From Caenorhabditis remanei (Eukaryota > Nematoda > Chromadorea > Rhabditida > Rhabditidae), in NCBI RefSeq assembly GCF_010183535.1, contig NC_071330.1:6181717-6245716 (forward strand): DNA of 64,000 nt, in the 5' to 3' direction. Both the position numbers and the translations under genes were made by a program. The notes below the pieces were generated by a model. The model was not told the origin of the DNA, searched no databases, and saw only the letters and a list, made by a program, of their open reading frames with translations. Of the stretch, positions 25,938 to 37,329 are shown in pieces (position 1 is the stretch's first letter; each line of letters begins with the position of its first letter).

Positions 25938-26451
25938 ACCGTAAATACTGTATTATAGGGACATTCCGTTATATTTTTCAACTGTCTAGTAGAGTTGCAT
26001 GGAAGTGAAAATTTCTTATCCGGAAATCGGAATGACGGAAGTTGGAAGTAAAATTCCTTATCCGGAAGTCGCAAGTTGGAAGTCGGAAGTAAAGTTCCTT
26101 ATCCGGATGTCGGAAGTCGGAATGATAAAAATGCCAGGAAGTCGGAAGTCGGAAGTCGGAATGATAAAAATGCCCGGAAGTCGGAAGTCGGAATTCCATG
26201 CAACTCTGCTGTCTACCAGTGAAATTTTGTGATTCCAGAATCTTATTAAACTTAAAAGGAAAAACAACCTTTTTTGGACGTTCTATTTGCTGATCAAGAA
26301 GTTATTAATCGCGCTGCTTCTAATCAGAAACAAGAAAAAAAACACCAGGATAATCATATTCAGGATGATCATATTCATGAATTCGGTGCCGTTATAATAC
26401 ATACAGGTGCCGTTCTATTACAGGTGTCGTTATAATACAGTATTCACGGTA
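25938..26451. mobile_element. Inverted-repeat element of about 514 bp
   Basis: Left end 25938-25957 (TACCGTAAATACTGTATTAT) is repeated inverted, with one mismatch, at 26431-26451. Inside lies the tandem foldback block at 25991-26207. No open frame encodes a transposase. It occupies part of the spacer between lipase genes 1 and 2, and looks like a non-autonomous DNA transposon or a nest of two. Confidence 0.6.
25991..26207. repeat. GGAAGTCGGAAGTC tandem block with 14-bp inverted ends
   Basis: Repeats of CGGAAGT units, interspersed with GGAATGATAAAAATGCC and TTCCTTATCCGGA spacers, are bounded by AGAGTTGCATGGAA (25991-26004) and its reverse complement (26194-26207). Open frames here on both strands are repeat artefacts. 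Confidence 0.85.
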
Positions 26452-27116
26452 TTTATGTTTCCCTATCTGACCCATCTGTTCAGGTCGTTTCAGAAGAAGC
26501 TTCTCTCTTCACTTCTGTTTCTTTCTCATTCCTTTCCCTCAGTCCAACTCTGACTTATTGAATAGAACTACAAAAAATGAATCCACGCTCACTGAAGCGC
26601 ATTGAGATTGTTTGTCACTGAAGTTCAGAAAATAAACACTGGAAATTAAAAAATAATGCGAACTCGCTTCGATAAGCAGAAGTTCCAGTTTGATGCGCTC
26701 GGTTGGCACACAACTTTTGTATTGGTTGAGGTTGAGGGAAGGGGGCGGAGTCGAAGGATCAAGAACTAGAAGTCGTGAGGGTTATGGTAGAGAGGGTAAG
26801 AAGCCTTCGTGCGCTTCAAGCATCTGGCCAGTTTATTATGTTGGGTTTCGGGCATTTTAAAAATTTCCTTTGAAATACAGTACTTTGAGCTAAAACAAAT
26901 CATTTTCTTTTGTCCAATAATTTAAATTTGAATTGACTCCTATTGAGTTGTTCGCTCAAATGATGTGAAGATGAGGCAATCAATTCTTAATCTGAATTCC
27001 AGTAATTCATAAGCGTAATCTGAAGTAATTTGTTATTTCCTGGACCTCAACGCATCCAAGTTCTTCTTCTTCCTAATGTTCTGTAACTTGTCCCTCTGAT
27101 TTTGTTTTCCCCATTT

Positions 27117-27124
27117 CTTATCAC
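27117..27124 (+). promoter_or_regulatory. GATA-type site CTTATCAC upstream of lipase gene 2
   Basis: Reverse-strand GTGATAAG, about 95 bp before the ATG. Equivalent in position to the sites before the other three lipase genes. Confidence 0.45.
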
Positions 27125-27150
27125 TTTAGGCCATTCGACTAGACAGATTG

Positions 27151-27170
27151 AGTCATTAAACCACTATTAA
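27151..27170 (+). promoter_or_regulatory. 20-nt proximal block shared with lipase gene 3
   Basis: AGTCATTAAACCACTATTAA here and ACTCATAAAACCACTATTAA at 29299-29318 differ at two positions. Both lie 49-68 nt before the respective ATG, so the block is probably core promoter sequence kept since duplication. Confidence 0.5.
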
Positions 27171-27217
27171 AGAGAAGATGTACTCTATTATCAAGGCATT
27201 TTGACAGTTTTTTTCAG

Positions 27218-29168
27218 ATGATTCTCATAATTCTTCTGCTTGGCATTTTGCCAGGCCTGTCGATTGCCCAAAACTGTTCATCGTGTGTTAGTTCAGGAAA
27301 CTCGTAAGTTATTCTGGTTGTGTTGTTACTAGCTAGACACTGCAAATCACTAGTTGTCAGTGTTATTATGTACATAAATTGTGTAATTCTATCATTTTTC
27401 CGTTCCATTTGTTTCAGTTGGTGCGTGGAATCTTCTCAATGCAATTCCACATTCGTAGCCTGTAAAACTTTGATATCGGTAAGTTTAAAGGATGTTGAAA
27501 GTTGGAAACTTTTGAAGTAAATAAATGTTTAGCTCCAACTGAACTGTCCTGCTCTACCAGATCCCAGATATGCATATGATGATAATTTCATGAGAACACA
27601 ACAGTTGGCTCTGGCTGCAGCATCTCACACAACTAACCCACAATTGTGTTTTGAGTGAGTTGAATTCTGAATAGTAGAAGGCCTCAGAGTCTTTTCATTC
27701 GTCTCTGAAAACGTTAATTAGAAAACACCGGCGTTTTTAATTTACCAGTAATCACTACTTTAAGAGCAAAAACTTCGAACTGACATCTATGATTTCTGAA
27801 GTAGAACTCTTTAAAAAGGAAACGTGTCTTCCTGAAAAATCATTTTCAGTCAGAAAACACCATTGTTTTGAATAGCTAAACACCTGAAGAGACTTTTTTT
27901 CGAGACCAAAACCGCCTATGATCTTTGAAGTTAAACTCTTTAAAAAGGAAACTTGCGTGTCTTTCTGAAAAATTCTTTAAAGTGAAGACAAACAGAGAAA
28001 TGAAATTAGTAGACTAGAGGCCATCCACCTCGAATTTTAATTCGTTTTTTTTTGACATTATCAGTTAGTTTTTTTTCCAACATTTTTAGAGTTAATCTGA
28101 CAGTTTCAGTATTAAAAACTGAAATTGAAACACGCAAATGCCCGAGCGTCATCAAAACTCTCACAACGAGGAAGTGTTTTTTCTCATAAACATTTTCCTG
28201 CTTTCAGCAATCAAACCCCTACTATTAAAATATTCCGTGTCCGTACAGTAAGTTGTTACGCTGCAAATCCAAGTGAGTTTATTGAACTTAAAGTAGAAAT
28301 AATTTAGTCTCTTCCAGATATATCTTGTATCGGATACACTGCATACGATGTCAGTCAAAAAGTTCTTATCCTATCATTCAGAGGATCCAGTGGTGACATT
28401 CAGAACCAACTGATGTCGGCTGAGATGGCCAGTGGGTAGGTTTAAAGAGTTATTATAAATTGAGTGTTCAACTAATTTTTGTTTCAGAGGACTCCATTCA
28501 TATTTTGGAAATAATGGAAAGATATTTAAAACTATATATGACAACTTCATGCTTCTTTGGAACGGAGGAATCGAGCAGGATCTGAGAAGCCTGAAATACA
28601 AATACCCTGGATTCGATCTATGGGTTAATGGACATTCTCTAGGTGGTATGCTTTCATGGGTTGCCTCTTCTCATTTAGTCACAAATGGGATGTATACTCC
28701 TGAAAGAATAAAAGTTGTCGCTATGGGAAGTCCTAGACTGGGAGACTACGACTTCTCACTTTGGTATAGTTCTACGGTAAGTTTAGGCTTCTGATTTCAC
28801 CTTAATTAGCGACATTTTCAGTTTCCATATTCCTACCACATCGTCCATCGTCTCGACTTGATCCCAAGAGTTCCAGTGATTGATCCGAACACCAATACAA
28901 CTGTACTTTATCATCCACGAACTGAAGTTTGGTATGCCGTTTAGAATAACTTAGTCGTTCAAATGTATTTTCCAGGTACAACAACGACATGAATCCAGAA
29001 GACCCGTATCAAATCTGTGAAGAAACTGATGGAAACTACTGTAGTGCATCTGTAACAGAAGGATTGACATGGTCAGATCATGGATATTACTTCAATGTCT
29101 ACATTCCACAATGGGGCAAAGATGGATGCCCGAAGAACAGACGTCCATATGCACAAACACAAAATTAA
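27218..29168 (+). CDS. Secreted lipase, class 3 (lipase gene 2)
   Basis: Exons 27218-27303, 27418-27478, 27533-27654, 28208-28272, 28318-28435, 28488-28776, 28822-28931 and 28976-29168 give 347 residues. A signal peptide (ILIILLLGILPGLSIA) precedes a Cys-rich start, then the class 3 lipase domain with GHSLG in WVNGHSLGGMLSW, HRLDLIPR as the acid loop and a SDHGYYFN segment. The ATG directly follows TTTTTTTCAG, a likely trans-splice (SL) acceptor that fixes the start. Exon boundaries match lipase gene 3 one for one, showing recent tandem duplication. Predicted extracellular acylglycerol hydrolase. AATAAA at 29193. Confidence 0.94.
27788..27973 (+). repeat. Intragenic duplication in intron 3 of lipase gene 2
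   Basis: A segment of about 55 nt at 27788-27840 recurs with substitutions at 27917-27973; both contain CTCTTTAAAAAGGAAAC followed by a CTGAAAAAT end. The duplication helps explain why this intron is about 550 nt, against 217 nt in lipase gene 3. Confidence 0.7.
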
Positions 29169-29274
29169 TTTGTTTGAAGTGTTATTTCTGTCAATAAACA
29201 CTTTAAGACAGTTTCTTCGCCCCCGTTTATTGTCTTGCTTGTTAATTTTTGCTCTTGAAAAATGCTCTTTCAGC

Positions 29275-29281
29275 CTTATCA
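29275..29281 (+). promoter_or_regulatory. GATA-type site CTTATCA upstream of lipase gene 3
   Basis: Reverse-strand TGATAAG, about 86 bp before the ATG, in the 198-bp spacer after lipase gene 2. Confidence 0.45.
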
Positions 29282-29298
29282 TCATTTGACCAACAATG

Positions 29299-29318
29299 AC
29301 TCATAAAACCACTATTAA
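29299..29318 (+). promoter_or_regulatory. 20-nt proximal block shared with lipase gene 2
   Basis: Counterpart of 27151-27170 at the same distance from the start codon, two mismatches. Confidence 0.5.
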
Positions 29319-29366
29319 TACTCACAATGGACAGTCTCATCATTCCACTTCTATCGCTAACACCTA

Positions 29367-30916
29367 ATGCTTCTGCTACTTTTTCTACTTCCTGGTCTGA
29401 TTTCTGCTGAGAACTGCATTACATGTGTTGGTGCTGGAAATAAGTATGTTGCTGTTTCAAAATATGAATTGAGAATGAGTTTGTTTTCAGATGGTGTGTG
29501 GAATCGTCTCAATGTAACTCGACATTGACAGGATGTCAAACTCCGATTACTGTAAGAATTTTTAGAAGTCTCAACTTAAAAATACTTTTTTCAGTTGCAA
29601 TTAAATTGTCCAACTAGTCCGAATCCGAAATACGCATACGATGATAATTTTATGAGAACTCAGCAGATAGTTCTAGCATCTGCTTCTCATGGAGATCAAA
29701 TTCAACAATGTTTTGAGTGGGTTTAGTTCTGAAAACCTTCAAATATATATCATCAGAGCCTGTTTGTGAATTTCGAGACCAAAAATTACATGTGTGCTTA
29801 CTATTACTCCAATTTCTCCTGTTATCTTTACAGCTTTTACAGTTTTAGTAGTCACTTGATACACTTCTTGAATTGACACTCTGAAGAGCGTGCAATTTTT
29901 ATCACGAAATGATCAAAAATCTAAGAATTTCAGCAACCAAATACCCACAATGAAGTTATATCAAGTGCGAACTGTACAATGCTCTCCAGACAATCCAAGT
30001 TTGCACTAATTACAATCTCTTCAGTTTGACATAATGATTTAAGATATAACATGTCGTGGATTCACTGCCTACGATGTCTCACAACAAGCACTAATAATAT
30101 CGTTCAGAGGTTCTCATGGAGATGATCAGACACAACAATTATTCGATGGTTACGCCAATTAGTAAGACACAGACAGCTAACGTCTTGATTCTCTCTGTTT
30201 CATTTTCAGTGGGATCCAATCATATTCTGGTATGGGTGGAAAAATATTCAAAGTCATCTATGACAGTTTTATGCTACTCTGGAATGGAGGAATGCAACAA
30301 GACTTGAGAACTCTCAAATATAAATACCCTGGATTCGAACTCTGGGTTAATGGGCATTCTCTCGGCGGAATGCTTTCATGGGTTGCATCCTCTTACCTTG
30401 TAACCTCTGGGTTATACAAAACAGAAAATATAAAAGTGATCGCAATGGCGAGTCCAAGAATGGGAGATTATGACTTTGCAGTTTGGTATACAGCTACGGT
30501 AACCGTTCGTTGTATTCTTTCCCTATCCAACTTTTAACTTACAGTTCCCTTATTCTTATCATATAGTTCATCGTCGTGACATTATTCCAAGAATGTTTAC
30601 AGTTAATCCTCACGACAACACAACTGCTTTATTCCACCCGAGGACTGAAGTTTGGTAGGTCGAGTATAGACTATGAACAACATCATTCGTTAAATTAAAA
30701 TCATGTTTTAGGTACAACAACTTCATGAATCTAAATTACACGTATAATATTTGTCAAGAAGCCGATGGAAACTATTGCAGTGCATCGGTTACAGACAATC
30801 TTACGATGTGGGATCACATTTACTATTTTAATGTGAACATGCCTCAATGGGGAAGAGATGGCTGTCCGCAGAATAGAACACCGTATTCTCAACCACTTGA
30901 TACTTTTTTTCTATAA
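29367..30916 (+). CDS. Secreted lipase, class 3 (lipase gene 3)
   Basis: Exons 29367-29443, 29491-29551, 29595-29716, 29934-29998, 30044-30161, 30210-30498, 30545-30654 and 30712-30916 give 348 residues. A short signal peptide (LLLLFLLPGLISA) leads into the Cys-rich module (CITCVGAGNKWCVESSQC) and the lipase domain with WVNGHSLGGMLSW, HRRDIIPR and WDHIYYFN. It is the closest paralogue of lipase gene 2. The two are head to tail with only 198 bp between stop and start, and each keeps its own GATA site, so they are more likely separate transcription units than an operon. AATAAA at 30929. Confidence 0.94.
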
Positions 30917-31594
30917 ATTAGTTGTGTAAATAAATTTAAAAATATTTTTTCATTTTCTACCAAAAATTTTCAATTTATTACCTGCATGCAATTTTTGTAG
31001 AAGTTACACGCAAAAAAGAATGAATAAGCAAGACGTGAAAAAAGTAGGTCACGGTGTCAAAGGACCCGTGTCGCCACGTTTCATTTTCATTTTGTTGGCA
31101 GTTTTGCCAGCAGTCGGCCGGCCTCTTTTGCGCTCCCGTTTTTCGAGGAGTTCTTTAATTTTGCCAGATAATTTATGCGTTTCCTCTTATTTTGTGCAGA
31201 AAATTTGCTAAAAAGTCGTCGTTTGCCTCAATTTTCGAAATTTTTGCTTATATTTTATCGGGAGGAAGCGCTCATGAATACTTACGAACTGGTCTAATTT
31301 AACATTTATTTGAGCTCTTTTACAATTCGTTCCTGCCGAAATCTGGTTCGGAATTTAGTTATTTTTTTTACAATTCCGTTCTGAAACATGAGGCGGTTTC
31401 TGATTAATTCTGATAAAAGAAAACAACGCCTGAACGCTCTAAATGTGTGCCGCTTAGAGTCGGCCGATTACCGTTCTTTTTGAATGAGACGCAGACATCT
31501 TAAAGTGCCGTTCGAATTTTGTGCAAGCTGGCTGCTTTTCTTTCACTCGATGCTTTCTATCATCATCTTTTAATCTTTGCTTTTTTAGTGAGTG
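30917..31594. other. Spacer upstream of cpb-1
   Basis: 678 bp with the 3' UTR of lipase gene 3 and the presumed cpb-1 promoter. No coding exon supported; a 63-codon frame at 31020 is isolated. Confidence 0.5.
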
Positions 31595-33751
31595 ATGCAG
31601 CATCAAGTAAAGGCTTGTGGTGACTCCAAATCGACGACTCGCTCTTTACAAGGGAACCGTCGTTCAGGAGCTGCATCGTTGAAGAAACCCTCTGGAAACG
31701 GAACTTTTCTGGCTACCGACGTCACCAACCTCGACATGAACAGTTCGTTTCTTTCGAAAAAGTTGAAGAGGAACGGAAACCCGGTAATCGGAATGAACAT
31801 TCAATCTTCGAATGCGTTTTTAGGAGCACAAGTAATCGTATCATTTTTCAGATATTTATTTATAGTTTTTTATTCAGCTGGCTGCCAACAACTTCAACTT
31901 CGCGCAGCAGTTAAATCATGCCGCCCTCTATAACAACCTGGAGTTCCAGATGGCTGTGGCTTCTGGGGACGTTCCCTCGTTGATGAGTATGCCCGCTCAT
32001 AAACCATCGCTTTCTGTGTCTTCAATCGACCCATCGATGGATATGAGCCAGTTCACAGGTATTATTGGTATTTCTCGCTGAAATATATTTTTACTTTACA
32101 GAAGAATTGAATGCCATCCAGAACATGTCATACTCTCCGATGATGCCATCCTCCGCAGCTTTGCAGTCCATTTTCGCAGCAAACGATTCGTCTGCGATTT
32201 CGCCCTACATGAACCTCCAAAAGACGAGCCTTCTGCCCACTTCAACTCTTCGTGTTTCCGGTGCACGGAAAAATCGAATTGTTGAAGTAAAAACTCTCAA
32301 TGATCGGATGGTTATCGTTTCCATCGACCCACAAGCTACGGCGTCTACTCGTCCTAACATCATTCCATTGAATAGGCCACTCATGAGTGTCGCTCAAAAC
32401 TGCATCGATATGACAAAGAAACGCCCATTGTCTGCTGAAGCTCTTTATTCGCGCAAAGTATTCATCGGTGGTCTTCCGATTGATGTTGCCGAAGGTAGAT
32501 TTATAAGAAAAACATTTTTCAAATATTTAAAAAAGTTTTCAGAAGAAGTTTGGGCGACTTTCGGTGCTTTTGGAAAAGTCCTTGTCGATTGGCCGCGCCG
32601 CCCAGAACACAACAATGGAAGAGGAGGAGACAATATGTACGAAGTGGAGATGGGTCGTCGCAATCGTAAGATGAATGTAACCTAACAAATTAAAACTTAT
32701 AATTGTTCAGTTCGATCTGTTTCTGGATACGTCTTCCTTGTTTTTACAAACGAACGATCGGTTCAAGAACTCGTCAACGCATGCGAATTTTATGAGAACA
32801 AGTAAGGTTTTCCGAATTCTGATATGTTTGAAATCCTTTCACAACATTCCTTGCATCTGGTTTTTCTTATAACTTCTACGTTTCAGATACTATCTCCAAT
32901 TGTCTTCGCCAACAATGAGTGATAAAGCGGTTCAAGTTCGTCCGTGGCGCCTGTCAGATATTGACTACTTCTGTGATGACAGCTGTTCGGTCGATCACCG
33001 TCGCACAGTCTTCATAGGAGGTGTCCCGCGTCCGACACGTGCGAGCGATTTGGCTAGCAGTCTTCAGGACTACTACGGCAAAGTTTCATATGTTGGAATT
33101 GACATAGATCCGGAGCTGAAGTACCCGAAAGGAGCTGCTCGTGTAACTTTCGCCAACTCTCAATCGTTTGTTCGTGCCATATCGGGAAGATTCGTGCAGG
33201 TCACGCATGCTGAGACAAATAAAAGAGTTAGTCCTGAGAAGATTGTAATCTGTTCCAGAGCTAATATTTCTTTTTTCAGGTCGAAATCAAGCCGTATGTG
33301 ATGGAAGATCAACATTGTGATGAGTGCCAGGGAGTTTTGTGCAAGCACAACTATGCCCCGTACTTCTGTGGTGACTCGTCATGCCTCCAGTACTACTGCG
33401 AAGCTTGTTGGGATCGCATGCATTATATCGTGTGCGATTCTCGCGCTGATCATCGTCCAATGGTTCGCACTGGAGACCAGACTCGGGTGAGAACGATATA
33501 TTGACTTCTTTAAATAAACTAATATCTGTTCATTTCAGATTCTTCCGCGCCCACCACATCATCAGTCGTCTCACTACAGTCCACGCTCTCATCAAATGAT
33601 GAATCATGACTCAATGGAATCCTCCAATCAGTCACGCGGAAATACTTCATCTATTATTTCGAGAATCGTCAATCGCAACTCTGCTGCTTCCGTGATGGAC
33701 CGTCAGACTACAAAGCCGTTTGCCGCCACTCCTGCCGTTATTGGATACTGA
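31595..33751 (+). CDS. cpb-1: CPB-1: cytoplasmic polyadenylation element-binding protein
   Basis: Exons 31595-31831, 31878-32058, 32102-32494, 32543-32665, 32711-32801, 32887-33226, 33280-33486 and 33539-33751 give 594 residues, close to the C. elegans CPB-1 length. The N-terminal half is polar and low complexity. Two tandem RRMs follow ([13 protein letters not shown] and [17 protein letters not shown]). The C-terminal Cys/His ZZ-type domain is the CPEB hallmark ([32 protein letters not shown]). CPEBs bind U-rich elements in mRNA 3' UTRs and control translation; CPB-1 acts in C. elegans spermatogenesis. Choice of cpb-1 over cpb-2, cpb-3 or fog-1 rests on length and on the flanking lipase, ttr, ufc-1 and elo-4 genes. 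It sits inside the lipase array, which in function it does not share. Confidence 0.9.
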
Positions 33752-34696
33752 ACATTCTCTTACTCAAATCTCAAAGTTCAAAACATTTTTTAACTTTTTC
33801 GTTTTATCGCACCCAATATTTCTCCACATTTCCTCTATTTTTGTAATTTTTCTTTCGAAAAGTCTGCATAATTTTGTCCCTCTTCTGTCCAAAGAAGCAG
33901 TACCATGTTTCGTGTAAATCAAAAACCCTGCCTTCTTTCATTAAAATCCCAATCCCTGTTATTTTCAAGCTTCCGCTCTCATTATGTAATATTCTTTTCA
34001 TGTTTTATTGGTTGTACCCCTGTTTTCCCAAAATCATATCATGTTTAATTTGACCCCTCGAATTCTATCATGACCCCCCTGTAGCTCATTTCTTTTTTTT
34101 ATGTACACCACCGAGCTCATCTTGTTTTCAAAGAGTCTCGTACCTGATCTTCAGTAAAACCCCATTGGCCGAGTTTCGTAGGTTTTTGTCAAAACTTCTG
34201 TTAGTTTTTCTTCGCTGATAAGTATACTCGTTACAGAAATAATTTTAAATAGATTGCATTTTATTGACCGGTAAATTTAATATTAATTGTCCCCTGACCC
34301 TTTCCCCCGTTCAAAATGTTGTTTTGTTTGCCCTAATGTGTTTCGGTTCCAAAGTTTTTCAATAATCCAGTAACAAATCCATTTGATGGAAAAGCTTGTA
34401 CGATAAAAATTTTGCCGAAGCAGTTTTTCTTTTCATTCCCATTGCAGTATATTTAGTTTCAGTTAAAACCAGAAAAAAATTTTGCTCTTCGATGCATTTC
34501 ACCGTCACCTGTCACTTTTCTTATCAAGTTCCAGGTCCGTTCCAAGGGCCTCTTTTTTTTTCTTTGCAGCAACAATTCTGCTGATAAGCTTGGTATTCTT
34601 TAGTTTCAAGAAAAGGGTACTTTGATAAACTACACTTTAAATGTGCCGTGTTATCAACTTTTTGGTGTGACTTTTCCCATTTTGGAGCCCCTGAAG
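33752..34696. other. cpb-1 3' region and lipase gene 4 promoter
   Basis: 945 bp, T-rich, no coding exon supported. Long U-rich 3' UTR sequence is likely in the first part; a GATA-type site lies near the end. Confidence 0.5.
34582..34588 (+). promoter_or_regulatory. GATA-type site TGATAAG upstream of lipase gene 4
   Basis: About 110 bp before the ATG. Fourth member of the set of positioned GATA-like sites in the lipase array. Confidence 0.45.
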
Positions 34697-36309
34697 ATGC
34701 CAGCTTCTCCCGCAGCATACCTTCTACTTCATTTATTTCTTAGACTTACAGCTAAAACTTGTTATGAGTGCTTGATTGATGGGGGACAGTGAGTTTCAGT
34801 TCATTCCTGAAGTTTAAATATGAATTATTTTAGATTCTGTCTAGAGAATAACAAATGTATTGGGAATTCAACAGAAATTAAATGTGAAAAGAGCGTTGAT
34901 GTGAGTTTTAAAATTCGATTTCTTTCATATTATACAACTTCCAGCTCTCCATTAACTGTCCTTCTGTACCGGCACTACAGTATGCCTACGACGATGAGTT
35001 CGTCAGGTATACGGTTCTTCCAGTTATTGCTGCGGCTAGGAGACCCGATCCACAAGTTTGTTTGGAGTGAGTATTCTTTCAAATAAACTGAAAAGTTGAA
35101 GAATTTCAATTTACAGTAACCAACTGCCAACAATGAAAGCTTTCAAACGCCGAGAAGCAAACTGTTCATCATTGTTTTCAGGTTCCAGTTTTCTCAAACT
35201 TTGAATTTTAAAAAAAACTGAACTTCAGATGTAAAATGTGCTGGATACACTGGTTATGATGAAACTCGAAAATTGATTGTATTATCGATTCGTGGATCTC
35301 ATGGAGTTCATCAGTATTATGATTTATGGAAAATCGGGAATCAAAAGTCTCGCTGTCTTGAATAAATATCAGATTACCAAATACTTTTTCAGTGGTACGA
35401 TACCATTTTTCGATGTCGGACGGGTTACAAAAGTGTTTCATGATAATTTCGAGTCACTTTGGTTCGGCGGGCTCGGAGAGGATCTTCATCATTTAATTAA
35501 GACTTATCCGGACTTTGAGATTTGGGTAGGAGGACAAACAGACATACAGACGGACAACTTTTTTCAATTCCAGATAACCGGATACTCCATGGGAGCATCA
35601 CTTGCGCTTATCACATCTGCCTATATTGCTTTAACTGGAATGAGTCATCCACACAATATGAAAGTTATTCTACTCGGATGTCCAAGATGCACAGATTATC
35701 AGTTTGCTATGTGGCATAGTATGAATGTCAGTAGGCAATCAAAGATTTGAAAAAACTGGAATTCCTTACAGTTTCCCTACTCATACCACATCATTCATGC
35801 ACACGACTATGCGCCACGAGTCCCATTCTTTGATAATATTGATAACATTTCACTTTATCATCCACGGACTGAAGTTTGGTATAATAATGAAATGAAAGAG
35901 GGTGACGGTTACATCATTTGCGAGCAGGCCGACCAACCATTCTGCAGGTTTGTTCCTTATCATAGGCATTTTTGGTCAGAGGGGACTCATGTGATAATTT
36001 TGTTCATTTTGTATTCCGAGAAATGAGAACAAGGGGCAGAGTCCAAAAAGCTGATAGTGAGATTGCCTTCAACACACTTTTTGTTTCAGCAGTCAAATAC
36101 AAAACCTCTCAACTCCGGATCACATGCACTATTTCAATATGGACATTACAAGATGGGCAGATCACGGGTGTCCCAAGAATAGAGAGGATTTCAAACCAAT
36201 TTTTGGAACTCATCAACGAATTATTTTTGAAGAAGAGAAAGGTAATAGCAGTCCAGTTAATTATCAGTTTGTACTAGCCGTAATTACAGTCTTGTTCAAT
36301 TTTATTTAA
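34697..36309 (+). CDS. Divergent class 3 lipase, possibly GPI-anchored (lipase gene 4)
   Basis: Exons 34697-34788, 34834-34900, 34945-35066, 35117-35181, 35229-35346, 35393-35525, 35574-35726, 35772-35947 and 36090-36309 give 381 residues. Signal peptide (AAYLLLHLFLRLTA), Cys-rich start, then the lipase fold with the elbow GYSMG (ITGYSMGASLAL) in place of GHSLG and HAHDYAPR as acid loop. The gene has an extra intron just before the elbow and has lost the intron that its paralogues have in GAAGTTTG|G. Unlike them it ends in a hydrophilic linker (EEEKGNSSPVN) and a hydrophobic tail (YQFVLAVITVLFNFI), the layout of a GPI-anchor signal. So it may be a cell-surface rather than freely secreted enzyme. 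AATAAA at 36347. Confidence 0.9.
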
Positions 36310-36411
36310 CTTGAACTTGTTTTCCAGATTCAAAAAATTAGTTATCAATAAATATTTATTGAGCAGTATCGAAAATGAGCCTTCACATTCACACATTAGT
36401 GTTCGATCCGT

Positions 36412-37006
36412 TTAATCACTGTAACTGCAGAGACAAGTTTGTCCAGCGCTTTGTTGGAACACACAGTATTGTTTGCCACTTGCAACTTCGAATCTGGAAA
36501 TTATAAATGAAAGAAATATTCTTTTGATCTTTCTACCTTTCTCCTCCATCCGGCAATTGCGACACTTTGAGAGTTCCGTCTTTTCCGAGTTTGTAAGTCT
36601 TCTCAGATTCTGGAGGTCCACCCATAAAAGTCATAGCGTTTGGACTAATTGGTGGAAGAGATGCAGATGTTGAAAGAAAAGATTCAGCAACTGGTGGTGC
36701 TGGTTGTCCACGACGATCGTACGGATGTCTCGGAGCATCCTTGTCAATACGACGTGCCTTCAGAAGTGCAATCTCGTCCAAATACTTCACGGCGTCTGGA
36801 TTAGAAGCAAGAGACATACGAGTACGCACCGGACTCTTTCCTTCGTCAGCCGGAATGTCGAATGACTGAAAATGACATATTTCCATAAGAGCCAAATCAA
36901 ACAGAAATACCTGTTCCCCATCAAAAGAAACGAATGGATATTGATGATCCTTCTTGACTGAACGCGATTTGCGATGTTTTCTGGTGTCATCTGCTCGATG
37001 AGACAT
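36412..37006 (-). CDS. Unrecognised small basic-start protein (168 aa)
   Basis: Minus-strand exons 36911-37006, 36537-36865 and 36412-36493, phases consistent. The N-terminus is strongly basic and Ser/His-rich (RKHRKSRSVKK), followed by polar, proline-containing sequence and a C-terminal compact part with three cysteines (YCVFQQSAGQTCLCSYSD). No signal peptide or membrane segment is seen, so it is probably intracellular. It is convergent with lipase gene 4 (102 bp apart). The family is not recognised. Confidence 0.75.
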
Positions 37007-37329
37007 TGTTTTCTTGCAAATTCGAGAGAAAGTTCTTCTGGAGAAGGCACTGAACTGATTGAATGAAGGAAATGTTTCATTTATATATTGAGTTACACGT
37101 GGAATTGTGGAGGGAATCAGAGTAGATAGGATCAGTTCATCACGGAAAATTCAAGTTTTTTTCAAAGAAATGCATGTGTTTTGAGTTGCTAGTGTGAAAA
37201 GCGCTAGATTTTCTGGGTCTTTGCCCAGTTTCGGTGCTACTATCGTTTTTATTTATTTGTTCTATTTAGCTTGAAACAATTAAGTTTAAAAAAAAGTTAT
37301 TAGAACTGAAATCATTTACTAAAAGTTCT

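Larger units (their letters stand above)
26452..27217. other. Spacer upstream of lipase gene 2
   Basis: No coding exon seen. The proximal 100 bp holds the GATA-type and shared promoter motifs listed separately. Confidence 0.5.

Noticed and set aside
25978..26267. Open frames with repeated FRLPTSG and GSRKSEVG peptides
   Set aside because: Direct translation of the CGGAAGT tandem block on both strands.
31020..31211. 63-codon frame upstream of cpb-1
   Set aside because: Isolated, with no splice link to cpb-1 exon 1 and no similarity seen.
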